Below, in pieces: positions 1 through 7,954 of a stretch of DNA of 15,969 nt (position 1 is its first letter; each line of letters begins with the position of its first letter). The translations under genes and the position numbers were made by a program. A model generated the notes under the pieces. The model had not been told where the DNA came from. It did no database searches and saw only the letters and a list, made by a program, of their open reading frames with translations. Where the stretch lies: contig JAITKD010000101.1 of assembly GCA_031278575.1 (NCBI GenBank), forward strand, positions 1-15,969. Direction: 5' to 3'. Origin of the DNA: Spirochaetaceae bacterium. Lineage in GTDB: Bacteria; Spirochaetota; Spirochaetia; Treponematales; Breznakiellaceae.

Positions 1-212
1 TCCGCGGGGGCCTTCTCCGCGGCGGGGGGGGTGGTACAGGCCGGGACCACCATCAGCAAAAAGCCTAACCCAAGGATCTGTTTCAAAAGGCCGGGCTTAA
101 AGGGAAAAGCGGACCGCGGCCCCCTTTTTCTAAAATCGGTTTTATCGGGCCAAAAGCCCCCTCCGGCCGATCTTTGAAACCGGCCGCTATGCTTTATCAT
201 GGTTTCTTTCAT
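1..212 (-). CDS. Partial lipoprotein, N-terminal part only (runs off left edge)
   Basis: An open reading frame starts at ATG 212-210 and stays open to the window edge (about 70 codons). Residues 40-57 or so form a hydrophobic stretch ending in VVPAC followed by TTPP, a lipoprotein signal with the lipobox cysteine. The basic region before it is unusually long (about 40 residues), so the true start may lie further in, for example at the TTG codon just before KQILGLG. A purine-rich AGGAAG lies close upstream of the ATG. The gene sits 66 bp downstream of the 462-codon gene on the same strand, so the two may be co-transcribed. A run of eight C on the coding strand (24-31) follows the lipobox directly. 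The function cannot be told from this fragment. Confidence 0.55.
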   Translation of the reverse strand, partial: MKETMIKHSGRFQRSAGGGFWPDKTDFRKRGPRSAFPFKPGLLKQILGLGFLLMVVPACTTPPAAEKAPA

Positions 213-278
213 GGGATTCTTCCTCTTACGCATGAACGTCCCAGGGCTCTTTCCGGGCTCGGTAATTCCCCGCTCCGG

Positions 279-1667
279 TCAAATATCAGTGCTAATGCCT
301 AAACGTTTGAACTGCTCCTCTTCCTCTTTCTGGGCGCTATATTCGTGACGTCTCTGGTTTGCTTTAATTATGGCGTTTTTCATGGTTGCTAATTCCGGTT
401 TTATCCCCCTTACCTTATCCCGGTCTTCTTTATCCACCGTCAGTTTAAAAAAATCATCCAACGCCGATAGGATCTTATGCAGGGATTGGACATCCCGAAT
501 ACTTTTTTCCAAAAGGGCTATCAGCCGATCATCCGGCAGGGCCTCAAGCTTGGTCACCCCGTTGCGGTTTATACCGGCAAGATGTTTCGCTTTTTGCTCG
601 ATATCGCCGCGGAAGTGAGTAAAATTAACCTTTTCTTTGACCGTTACCCCTTTGATGCTGTCAATGTATTCCACGTCATAAACAACCGGTTCCTGCTCTT
701 TATTAAGCATCTGTTTGATGATCTGCCGTATCTTTTCCCATAAACTCTTCCGGCGGTTCTCCAGGAGGGTTTCATTTTCATCTATTTTGGGAATAATTTC
801 CGTAAAGGTAGCGGCCACGGAACTGATAATCAGAAGTCCCTCCGCCAGGATGGCTTTAAAAGACACCGGGGGTTTATCAACCTTGGGTTTACTATTGGGA
901 ATTTGCAGGGATTTAAGGACCTTTTCCCGTAAAGCGGGGCCTTCCTTGGAAACATCCTCTTTAATCAGTTCTTCCACCAAATCGGAGTAAAAAGGTTTAC
1001 CGGGCATGACGGAAATAAATTTTTTCTTTATTTGAACTACCGCCATCGGCTGTTCCAGGGATATACCGGCAATTACCTTGTCCCGCAGGGCAAGTTTATA
1101 ATTTTCCCGGTGAAAATCGGATATTTCCTTTAAAATGGTAAAAATAACGGGGACGGCTTTGTTAAACTCCCCCAGGTTTTCGTTAATCGCCGACTGGGCT
1201 ATGGGATCGCCCCCGAGCTTTAACTGAGTCATAATCTCCGTGACGGCCCGGGTATTCGCCGAGGAACTATCGGTACTTAAATGGCTCCAATCAATGTATT
1301 TTACCAGGGCGAGGATCTTTTTTATCCGGTCTAACGTAAGGAAATCAACGCTAAATTGATAAAAATTAACTAAAAAATCAAGCTGATTATCGTAATTGGC
1401 GAGGCGGATACTCAACTGTTCCACCCGTTCCATTTCAGTAAAAGATTCGGTCGCGGGGATCTCAATCTCCCCTATTTTGGCTTCCTGCTTATAGGGATCC
1501 TCATGGATAAGCCCTTTTTTGAGAAAAAGATTGTAAAGCCGCAAATAAGCCGTATGAAAAATACGGCATTCTTCTTTTAACTTTACCAATTCCGTCTTTT
1601 CAAGCCAATCCTGCCGCGCCGACAATGCCTCCGCCAGGGTCTTTTGATACTCATTATTATCAGCCAT
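279..1667 (-). CDS. Conserved-looking hypothetical protein, 462 aa, largely alpha-helical
   Basis: I do not recognise a family. The product is charged, rich in Lys, Glu and Leu, and mostly helical by eye. It has no signal peptide. One moderately hydrophobic stretch near residues 270-292 (KAILAEGLLIISSVAATF) is too weak to call a firm membrane segment. The C-terminus is highly charged (QKEEEEQFKRL). This pattern suggests a cytoplasmic or scaffold-type protein, but no catalytic motif is visible. The start ATG at 1667 has no clear Shine-Dalgarno sequence; the upstream DNA is very AT-rich with TATATAG-like boxes. The gene is visibly richer in A and T than the lipoprotein genes next door. It is divergent from the gene at 1822 and followed by a lipoprotein gene 66 bp downstream. 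A lineage-restricted spirochaete protein is my best guess. Confidence 0.8.
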   Translation of the reverse strand: MADNNEYQKTLAEALSARQDWLEKTELVKLKEECRIFHTAYLRLYNLFLKKGLIHEDPYKQEAKIGEIEIPATESFTEMERVEQLSIRLANYDNQLDFLVNFYQFSVDFLTLDRIKKILALVKYIDWSHLSTDSSSANTRAVTEIMTQLKLGGDPIAQSAINENLGEFNKAVPVIFTILKEISDFHRENYKLALRDKVIAGISLEQPMAVVQIKKKFISVMPGKPFYSDLVEELIKEDVSKEGPALREKVLKSLQIPNSKPKVDKPPVSFKAILAEGLLIISSVAATFTEIIPKIDENETLLENRRKSLWEKIRQIIKQMLNKEQEPVVYDVEYIDSIKGVTVKEKVNFTHFRGDIEQKAKHLAGINRNGVTKLEALPDDRLIALLEKSIRDVQSLHKILSALDDFFKLTVDKEDRDKVRGIKPELATMKNAIIKANQRRHEYSAQKEEEEQFKRLGISTDI

Positions 1668-1821
1668 TATCTAGTAGTATGCTATATAATAATAAAATAA
1701 GCAATTAACCTTTTTTTAAAACCTCAGTTTTTTTGAAACTCCCTTTTAAAAAATACCCGCGTTCCTTCAAAAAATTGTTCCGGAATTAAAGCAAACCGCT
1801 TCCCGTTGCCTATATATTATT
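1668..1821. promoter_or_regulatory. Divergent AT-rich promoter region
   Basis: This 154-bp gap separates two divergent genes and is much more AT-rich than its surroundings. On the minus side TTATTATATAGCAT lies shortly before the ATG at 1667. On the plus side TATATATTATT abuts the ATG at 1822. Neither start has an obvious Shine-Dalgarno sequence, so both transcripts may have very short leaders. No convincing -35 box stands out for the plus-strand gene. Confidence 0.45.
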
Positions 1822-2640
1822 ATGAAAGTACCATTTTTTACCCTCCCTTCCCGGAGGCGCCGGGAAATTGTTCGGTGGTTCCCCGTCATCCTCGCGGGTG
1901 TTGTGGGGATTAGCGCCTGTGAAAACCCGGTTATTCCCTCCGCTTATCGGGCGGAACTCCCCTCCCTGCCCCCGGGCTGGGAGGAGATCCTGGGTTCCCC
2001 CCAATGGCGGGTGGAGTGGATCAACCCCGGCGGAGAGATCAAGAGCCGGGAAACGGAGGCGTCCTCTGTTTCAGGGCTTGACATCATGGTGGAATGGACC
2101 ACCCCGGTCATTGCCTACCCCTTCTGGCCGGAACGGGGCATCCTTCCGGGGGTGTTCCGGCCGGCAGGGGCCCTGTTTCCCTTTGACGCCGGTAACCGCC
2201 GGATCACCCTCTCCTGGAGGGGGGGCATCGATGCCTGGGTGTATCTCTGCCTGCGGGACGCGGGAAGCGCCGGTGACGCGGGGAACCGGCAGCCCCATTA
2301 TTTTGACTGGCCCCGGTTTCGTCTTTTGATGGAAGATCCCGACATAGCCGAAGAAGTACGGCTTGATCCCTGGCTTACGGACTGGCAGGACCTGGCCGTC
2401 CGGACCGTCCAATCGGGGTTTGACCGGCGGCGCATAAAACCCGTCAAAACGCAGGAACTCCTGGTTACCATTCCCCAAAGCGGTTTGTACCTGGGAACTT
2501 CCCCCTTTCAGGAACCGCTTTTTTGGGAAAAGGATAAACCCGTCCTTCTGCCGGTTACCGAAAAGGTGGATACCTATGCCGCCGCCGGCGGTTTGCTCCG
2601 CTGCACCACCGGCGCGTGGCTTTGGATCCCCCGGGAGTAA
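1822..2640 (+). CDS. Predicted lipoprotein of unknown function, 272 aa
   Basis: The N-terminus has a basic segment (RRRRE, residues 11-15), a hydrophobic core (about 19-31) and the lipobox ISAC with Cys33, so export and lipidation are likely. The mature part is rich in Trp, Pro and Gly with several WxxP and WR segments, which suggests a beta-rich extracytoplasmic domain. I see no catalytic motif and recognise no family. The start at 1822 has TATATATTATT directly in front and no Shine-Dalgarno, so translation may be leaderless or nearly so. The next gene, also a lipoprotein, begins 57 bp downstream in the same direction and is probably in the same unit. A lineage-specific surface or periplasmic lipoprotein is the likely class. 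Confidence 0.75.
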   Translation: MKVPFFTLPSRRRREIVRWFPVILAGVVGISACENPVIPSAYRAELPSLPPGWEEILGSPQWRVEWINPGGEIKSRETEASSVSGLDIMVEWTTPVIAYPFWPERGILPGVFRPAGALFPFDAGNRRITLSWRGGIDAWVYLCLRDAGSAGDAGNRQPHYFDWPRFRLLMEDPDIAEEVRLDPWLTDWQDLAVRTVQSGFDRRRIKPVKTQELLVTIPQSGLYLGTSPFQEPLFWEKDKPVLLPVTEKVDTYAAAGGLLRCTTGAWLWIPRE

Positions 2641-2697
2641 CCCGCGTTTAAGCCCGGAGGTACTGCAAAAAAAGAAAGAATGTAGTAGATTAGGAAT

Positions 2698-3885
2698 ATG
2701 GGACTTTTCCGGGGATACAGGTGGATGATATGGGCCTTGGCGGCGGGGCAGTTGTATTGTTCCTGTTCCCCAAAACCGCCCTTACAGCCCGAAGCCGCGC
2801 CCGCCCCCGGTATAAGCGCTTCCGGCCAGTGGACCCCGCGGGCCCTCATAAAGCCCGGAGAGACCCCCCTGTGGTTTGAATTGGGAAGGGAAGGGCCGGT
2901 GCGGATCAATTCCCCCGGGGAGGCTTCCCTCACCCCTTTTGAACCCTGGGCCCTGGCCCGGCTGATTACGGGGCTGCTTCCCCAGGAAAGCCGCTTGATT
3001 GGGGCGGTAAACCGGATGGGTTTCCTGGTTTTTACCCCCGGGGAGGAGGGATACCTGGCCCTCTATGCGGTAACGGACGTTCCCGGCTGGGAACCGTATA
3101 CGGCGGCTTCCCCTTTTTTATACCGGGAGACCCCGGCGGTTCTGCTGTACCGGAATGACTTTTTTGCCGATCCCGCAGATCCTCCCGCGGCTCCCCCGGA
3201 TCCCCCGGTCCGGGGACTGGTAACGGGCAGTTCCCGGCCGGTGGGCCTCGCGCTTCCGGCTCTGGGGAATATCCCCCCGGGGGAGGGGTGGGAAGTGGGC
3301 GCCCTCCGCCGGGGGAAGGACGGTTATTGGTACTACCGGGGAGATAAACGCCGGGGGGATAAACCGGAGCGGGCGTATTTCCGCTCCCGGGACCTTTCCG
3401 GCCCGGGGGAGGCGTCTTCCGCCGGGGCTTTTAGGAGCGCCTCCGTCCCCTTTTCCCTCAAGGAAGCTCCGGCTTTGCTGGGGCAGATCCTGGAAGAAGC
3501 CTTTCGGCTCAGCGGGCCGGGGCGGATTCCCCTGGCGGCGGTCAGTTCCGCCGCCTTTGGGGGGATCCGTTATTTTGCGGAAACCCCGCTCCGAATCGGG
3601 GAGGACGGGGAATTGGTGGAGCTGGCGGGGTATTATACGGCCGAGGATGCCGGCGGCCCTTCCGCATCTTCCCGCGGGCTGGCGTTATTCCCCGGCGGAA
3701 AGGGGATCTACGGAAACCTCCGGGAAGGGGCCGTGGTAACCGGAGCCTTTACCCTGCCCGGCCTGCCGGAAAAATTCGTCTATACCGGCGCCGGCCTTTC
3801 CGGTTCCGCCCTTATCGCCCTGTGGGAAGAGCAGGAGGACTTGCATGTCGGGGCCGCCGGGTTTATGGTTATAAAAGCGCCCTGA
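2698..3885 (+). CDS. Predicted lipoprotein of unknown function, 395 aa
   Basis: The start region has a short basic stretch, a hydrophobic core (residues 9-19) and a cysteine pair (Cys21, Cys23) followed by SPKPPLQPEAAPAPG, a typical Pro/Ala linker of a secreted lipoprotein. The lipobox is non-canonical (QLYC or YCSC), which spirochaetes tolerate. The mature region is Gly, Pro and Tyr rich. A charged loop near residues 205-225 (RRGKDGYWYYRGDKRRGDK) stands out. No enzyme motif is visible and I do not recognise the family. It follows the 272-residue lipoprotein by 57 bp on the same strand, so the two probably act together on the cell surface or in the periplasm, but their role cannot be read from sequence. 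Only a weak AGGA precedes the ATG. Confidence 0.75.
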   Translation: MGLFRGYRWMIWALAAGQLYCSCSPKPPLQPEAAPAPGISASGQWTPRALIKPGETPLWFELGREGPVRINSPGEASLTPFEPWALARLITGLLPQESRLIGAVNRMGFLVFTPGEEGYLALYAVTDVPGWEPYTAASPFLYRETPAVLLYRNDFFADPADPPAAPPDPPVRGLVTGSSRPVGLALPALGNIPPGEGWEVGALRRGKDGYWYYRGDKRRGDKPERAYFRSRDLSGPGEASSAGAFRSASVPFSLKEAPALLGQILEEAFRLSGPGRIPLAAVSSAAFGGIRYFAETPLRIGEDGELVELAGYYTAEDAGGPSASSRGLALFPGGKGIYGNLREGAVVTGAFTLPGLPEKFVYTGAGLSGSALIALWEEQEDLHVGAAGFMVIKAP

Positions 3886-4174
3886 GATAAATTTTTTAAA
3901 GCCGGAGCCCTTCCCTAAAACTTCAATTTTTGGGAAACTTTAATTTAAAGGGCAAGCGCCCGTCGCCCGTCGGGGCGGTCCGGAAAAGGGGCGGAAACCG
4001 CCCTTGAAAAATTTGTTCAGGCCGTTTCTTTATCGCGGCGTTTACGCGCCGTTTTAAGAAACGATACGCAGCCGCGCCGGGCCCGCGGATTTCCGGGATA
4101 TCGGACCGCAACCCGCGCGTCCCGGACAACCCCGTACCGGCCGGTTTTGGGACCGGCGTGAACAGGAGGAAGTA
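3886..4174 (+). promoter_or_regulatory. 289-bp gap with hairpins and leader of the DHH gene
   Basis: No gene is seen here. Three inverted repeats are present. Near 3985-4005 an AAGGGGCGG/CCGCCCTT stem with an AAA loop is followed by TTG, a weak terminator candidate for the lipoprotein unit. At 4024-4062 an outer GTTTCTT/AAGAAAC stem encloses a CGGCG/CGCCG stem. At 4140-4157 a GCCGG/CCGGC hairpin ends six bases before the AGGAGG Shine-Dalgarno (4164-4169) of the next gene. The last two could form a structured leader; no known riboswitch class is recognised. Confidence 0.4.
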
Positions 4175-5317
4175 ATGAAAACGGAAATACAGACCATCGC
4201 CGAAAAGAAACGCCGGACAGCGCATATTATCGAGACGATTGAAAAAAATGATTTTTTTCTTTTGTTAGGCCATAAAGACCCGGATACGGATTGTATCGCG
4301 GCCCTGGTCGCCTTCGCCCTTTTATTGAGTAAATTCCAAAAGGAAGTAACGATTTTCCTTTCCGGGCCGGTGCAGGAACAATTTAACTACCTTCTGGCTA
4401 TTTGTAAATACAACAATATCTCGGTGAGTTACGGCAAAGCGGTGGATCTAAAAAATGTTTCGACCCTGGTAATCCTGGATACGCCAAAACCGGATATGAT
4501 AGCCATGAATGAACCCATAGCCCGGCTTATGGAAGATCCCGCCATACGAAAAATCGAGATAGATCATCATCTCCAATTAGACACCCAATACGCGGGGGAT
4601 CCCGGTTATTGCCTCGTATCGGAGGCTTCCAGTACCTGCGAGCTTTTAGGATACCTGACCCTTAAATTTGCGAAAAAGCTGGGGATCAAAACGGAGGAGT
4701 TTTTCTCCCGGAATATCGCCCTGGCGATTTTGACCGGCGTTGTGGGGGATTCCCAGATGGGAAAGTACCTAAAAACATCCAGGGAACGCCGGTATTATCA
4801 GATTTTTACCGGGATCTTTGAGCGGCTTCTCTTTGAAAAAACCGTTACCGGCAGGGGTAATCTTTCATCCATGGAAGCGATATTCGACGTGATTCAACGG
4901 TTTTCCGTACAGGAAAAAAAATGTTATGACGGAATTATGGCGCTGAAACGCCAATCCCCCGTGGTTTATTATGCCGGTCTTGATAAAACCCAATCCGTGG
5001 AATTATTTGACGTATACGGGACGGAACTTATGGTGAACATATCCAAGGCGGCGGCGGATACCCTGTCGGAAGAATGCGGCAAACTGGGGATGGTGGCGTA
5101 TTACGATGACGACGCCCTTTCGGACTTTATCCAGTTCCGGCTGAGGAGGAGCGCCCGGTTTTCGACCGTCGATCTCCGGGGGATCCTATCGGCCCTGGAC
5201 ATCCGTAACGGCGGCGGACATCCCGGGGCGGTGGGATTCAGGATAAAAAAAACGGAGATTCCGGACCTTACCGCCTATATCGAAACCCTTATCGCCCGGA
5301 TTGAGGAATTAATTTGA
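4175..5317 (+). CDS. DHH/DHHA1 family phosphoesterase (NrnA-like), 380 aa
   Basis: This is a DHH-superfamily phosphoesterase, a two-metal hydrolase. Motif I is GHKDPDTD (residues 32-39), motif II the Asp of VILDTP (Asp102), motif III IDHH (129-132) and motif IV GDSQ (Asp192). The C-terminal DHHA1 domain ends with the substrate-binding GGGHPGA (346-352). Order and length fit the NrnA group, which degrades short oligoribonucleotides (nanoRNA), pApA or pAp in the cytoplasm; the exact substrate is not decided by sequence. Motif I has HKDPDTD where NrnA usually has HxNPDGD, so a specialised branch is possible. An AGGAGG lies six bases before the ATG. An intrinsic terminator follows the stop directly. 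The gene is more AT-rich than its neighbours. Confidence 0.88.
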   Translation: MKTEIQTIAEKKRRTAHIIETIEKNDFFLLLGHKDPDTDCIAALVAFALLLSKFQKEVTIFLSGPVQEQFNYLLAICKYNNISVSYGKAVDLKNVSTLVILDTPKPDMIAMNEPIARLMEDPAIRKIEIDHHLQLDTQYAGDPGYCLVSEASSTCELLGYLTLKFAKKLGIKTEEFFSRNIALAILTGVVGDSQMGKYLKTSRERRYYQIFTGIFERLLFEKTVTGRGNLSSMEAIFDVIQRFSVQEKKCYDGIMALKRQSPVVYYAGLDKTQSVELFDVYGTELMVNISKAAADTLSEECGKLGMVAYYDDDALSDFIQFRLRRSARFSTVDLRGILSALDIRNGGGHPGAVGFRIKKTEIPDLTAYIETLIARIEELI

Positions 5318-5321
5318 TCCT

Positions 5322-5339
5322 TCCGGGGCCGGATTTTTT
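5322..5339 (+). terminator. Intrinsic terminator of the DHH gene
   Basis: TCCGG/CCGGA pair around a very small loop and are followed by six T (5334-5339). It starts five bases after the stop codon. The stem is short but the T-run is good. Confidence 0.55.
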
Positions 5340-5356
5340 AACGGTTTGTATTATGG

Positions 5357-5398
5357 GGCGGTCTCAAAATTTGACATTTTAAGACCGCCTTTTATACT
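5357..5398 (+). promoter_or_regulatory. Hairpin combined with a sigma-70 promoter for the GH13 gene
   Basis: GGCGGTCT (5357-5364) pairs with AGACCGCC (5382-5389), and AAAAT/ATTTT extends the stem inward, leaving a TTGAC loop; TTTT follows. The same DNA reads as a near-consensus promoter: -35 TTGACA (5371-5376), 16-bp spacer, -10 TATACT (5393-5398). The -35 box therefore lies in the hairpin loop. The element can be a second terminator for the upstream transcript, the GH13 promoter, or an operator with dyad symmetry around the -35. Confidence 0.65.
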
Positions 5399-5445
5399 TA
5401 GAATATCTTCCCATGAACGAACCCTATTTATTAAGGAGGCCGGAA

Positions 5446-7011
5446 ATGCCTAAATGGCTTAATAACGCGATTTTTTATGAAATTTATCCCCAATCCTTTT
5501 ATGATACCAACGGAGACGGTATCGGCGACTTTGAGGGGATCATCCGAAAGCTGGATTATATCAACGGGTTGGGATGTAACGCCCTGTGGCTCAACCCCTG
5601 TTTTGATTCACCCTTTAAGGACGCGGGGTATGACGTGCGGGACTTTAAAAAGGCCGCCCCCCGGTACGGTACCAACGAGGATCTGGTCCGGCTTTTTACG
5701 GAGGCCCATAAAAAGGATATGCGGGTGATCCTGGACCTGGTGGCCGGCCATACCTCGGAGGAACACCCCTGGTTTCTGGAAAGTTGTAAGACCGAACCCA
5801 ATGAATTTTCCAACCGCTTTATCTGGACCAGCCATTGTTTTGAGCGGGCCGAAGGCTTAGGTTTTATCGGCGGGGAGGCTCCCCGGGACGGTACCTATAT
5901 CATCAACTTTTATAAATGCCAGCCCGCCCTGAACTACGGTTTTTACCAGCCCCGTAAACCCTGGCAGCTTCCCCCGGACCATCCCGATTGTATCGCCACC
6001 CGGGAAGCCCTGAAGGATATCATGCGGTTCTGGCTTGATCAGGGCTGCGACGGGTTCCGGGTGGACATGGCCGAATCCCTGGTAAAATATGACGATGATA
6101 AAAGAAGCGGCACCTCCTCGATATGGCGGAACGTCAGGACCATGCTGGATACGGAGTACCCCGAAGCGATCCTGGTGTCCGAATGGAGCAACCCCGAGTT
6201 GTCCCTAAAAGCGGGATTCCACGCGGATTTTCTCTTGAACCATATCGTGGGCGGGGGGTATCATTCCCTGTTCCGCCGGTACAACAACAGCCCCGGTAAA
6301 GCGGTGATAGAAAAGGACCTGAGTTTTTTTAAAAAGGACGCGGGGGGGGACATCAAACTTTTTCTGGACGATTACCTGCCCCGGTATGAAAAAACCAAGA
6401 ACGACGGCTTTATCAGCCTCATCACCGGGAACCACGATACCATCCGTACCCGGTTTAACCTGACCCCGGAGGAATTAAAGCTGGCCTACGGGGTGATCTT
6501 TACCCTGCCCGGGGTTCCCTTCCTGTACTACGGAGACGAAATCGGGATGCGGTACCAGGACCTTCCCACCAAGGAAGGGGGCTATTTCCGTACCGGCGCC
6601 CGGACCCCCATGCAGTGGACCGGGGGGAAAAACCTGGGTTTCTCCTCCGCCCCGGCGGAGGCCCTCTACCTCCCCGTGGACAGCGCCCCCGATGCCCCTA
6701 CGGTGGAGTCGGAGGAAAGAAACCCCGCGTCCCTGTACAACACGGTCAAGGAGATTCTGAAATTCCGCCAAACCCATGAAGAGCTTGACGGCCGGCCCAA
6801 TCTGGAAATCCTCTATGCCGAAAAGGGAAAACTCCCCTTTGTGTATAAGCGGGGTTCCCTGGTTCTGGCGGTAAACCCCGGAAGCCACGGGGCGCGGGCC
6901 CCCGTCAAAACCGTTGACCGCGGCCGTCCCCTGTACTCCATCGGCCAGGGCAGGCTGGAAAACGGCTCCTGTACCCTGGAGGGACAGAGCTTCGTTATCT
7001 TTGGGACCTAA
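5446..7011 (+). CDS. Glycoside hydrolase family 13 enzyme (alpha-glucosidase/alpha-amylase type), 521 aa
   Basis: This is a cytoplasmic GH13 (alpha/beta)8-barrel enzyme without signal peptide, acting on alpha-glucosidic bonds. The N-terminus has the FYEIYPQSF strand and the metal-binding DTNGDGIGD loop (20-28) seen in oligo-1,6-glucosidases and trehalose synthases. Region I is DLVAGH (Asp97, His102), region II GFRVDMAE (nucleophile Asp207), region III SEWS (acid/base Glu246) and region IV GNHD (His330, Asp331). RTPMQWT near residue 385 is typical of the same subgroup. All catalytic residues are present. Region I has Gly where Asn is usual before His. The start at 5446 is chosen because AAGGAGG (5433-5439) lies six bases before it; the in-frame ATG at 5413 has no ribosome-binding site. 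Whether it hydrolyses malto-oligosaccharides, isomaltose or trehalose, or transfers glucose, cannot be decided. A run of eight G lies at 6342-6349. Confidence 0.9.
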   Translation: MPKWLNNAIFYEIYPQSFYDTNGDGIGDFEGIIRKLDYINGLGCNALWLNPCFDSPFKDAGYDVRDFKKAAPRYGTNEDLVRLFTEAHKKDMRVILDLVAGHTSEEHPWFLESCKTEPNEFSNRFIWTSHCFERAEGLGFIGGEAPRDGTYIINFYKCQPALNYGFYQPRKPWQLPPDHPDCIATREALKDIMRFWLDQGCDGFRVDMAESLVKYDDDKRSGTSSIWRNVRTMLDTEYPEAILVSEWSNPELSLKAGFHADFLLNHIVGGGYHSLFRRYNNSPGKAVIEKDLSFFKKDAGGDIKLFLDDYLPRYEKTKNDGFISLITGNHDTIRTRFNLTPEELKLAYGVIFTLPGVPFLYYGDEIGMRYQDLPTKEGGYFRTGARTPMQWTGGKNLGFSSAPAEALYLPVDSAPDAPTVESEERNPASLYNTVKEILKFRQTHEELDGRPNLEILYAEKGKLPFVYKRGSLVLAVNPGSHGARAPVKTVDRGRPLYSIGQGRLENGSCTLEGQSFVIFGT

Positions 7012-7101
7012 CCGGGCGCCCGTTTTACGCGGGCCGCGGGGAACCCTCGTACCGGCACGAACTTGCGGATTTGGTCTATCCGCTTCTACCCCTTGCGCTT
7101 C

Positions 7102-7160
7102 GCCAGGCAACTATGTTGCCAGGCTGCTATGCTGCCAGGCCGCTATGCTGCCAGGCCGCC
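7102..7160. repeat. 16-bp tandem repeat, about 3.7 copies
   Basis: Units begin at 7102, 7118, 7134 and 7150, the last cut short. The unit is GCCAGGCNGCTATGCT with small changes. The first unit contains a perfect GGCAAC-TAT-GTTGCC hairpin; later units have one mismatch in the stem. The array lies between the convergent 3' ends of the GH13 gene and ispD, five bases from the ispD stop. It may help end transcription from either side or be simple slippage DNA. Confidence 0.8.
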
Positions 7161-7165
7161 CCGGA

Positions 7166-7903
7166 TCACTCGATGTCCTTTACCAGGATTTCAAGATCTT
7201 CGGGAAAGGTTATTTTCCGATTGACGGGAGAACCGGGCACGACGGTTACCTCGCCGACAAATTCGCCCCAAACTTCGGCATCGTCGGTGTAGATTATCCC
7301 TTCGTTATGCTCCCGTTCCGCGGCCTTTTTATGGGCTTCCAGAATTTCGGGGAAGGCAAACGCCTGGGGGGTTTGGGCGCCGCCGACCATAATGCGGTGC
7401 AGATGCCGCAGCACTACCCCTTTTTCGTTGATCTCCTTCGGAGTATCCGTCAGGGGTAAAAGGGGAACGACCGCACGGTGCTGAAGGACCACGTCGATAA
7501 TCCGGTCGATAAGGGCGGGTTCGATCCAGGGCCGGGCGCCATCGTGTATCAGCACATAACTGGGGTGATACGCTTCAAGGAGCGCAAGGGCGTGATGAAC
7601 CGAACTCCGGCGGGTGGGGCCGCCGGGCACAAAAAGAAAACGGGGCCGGGCGCTGGACTTAAGCAGCCGGGCGGGGATACAGTCGCGGGCGGCAAATTCC
7701 CCCTGTTCGGAATGGGAAGGGACGCTTACTACAACCATATCAATCCGGGAACAAGCGGCAAAAGCCAGGGCCGCCTTACCGAGAACCGTTAAGGGTTTAC
7801 CCTCAATATCGATTTTGTCTCCCAGAAGGCGGTATTCTTTCTTTATCCCGAAACGGCTTGATGAACCAGCAGCGGCAATAACAACAGCAATAAGGGCATC
7901 CAT
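7166..7903 (-). CDS. ispD: 2-C-methyl-D-erythritol 4-phosphate cytidylyltransferase, 245 aa
   Basis: IspD joins MEP to CTP, giving CDP-methylerythritol in the non-mevalonate isoprenoid pathway, in the cytoplasm. Visible family motifs are the nucleotide-binding IAAAGSSSRFG with downstream KKEYRLL (residues 9-27), GGPTRRSSVHHAL (94-106), HDGARP (120-125), TPQAF (near 182), TDDAEV, and the C-terminal VNRKITFPEDL. HDGARP replaces the common HDAARP. The reading frame is open to 7987, but family alignment supports ATG 7903 (MDALIAVV); the extra 28 residues would come from DNA next to the structured repeat. No good Shine-Dalgarno lies at the usual distance from 7903; AGGAG sits about 23 bases upstream, so the start has some doubt. 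ispF, often adjacent, is not in the window. Confidence 0.9.
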   Translation of the reverse strand: MDALIAVVIAAAGSSSRFGIKKEYRLLGDKIDIEGKPLTVLGKAALAFAACSRIDMVVVSVPSHSEQGEFAARDCIPARLLKSSARPRFLFVPGGPTRRSSVHHALALLEAYHPSYVLIHDGARPWIEPALIDRIIDVVLQHRAVVPLLPLTDTPKEINEKGVVLRHLHRIMVGGAQTPQAFAFPEILEAHKKAAEREHNEGIIYTDDAEVWGEFVGEVTVVPGSPVNRKITFPEDLEILVKDIE

Positions 7904-7954
7904 AGTGCTAGAAATAATACCATAAAGCTCCTGTTTTGTTGAAGGGGCGCGTTG

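Noticed and set aside
7102-7160. CRISPR array
   Set aside because: Units are contiguous 16-mers without spacers, and no cas gene is present.
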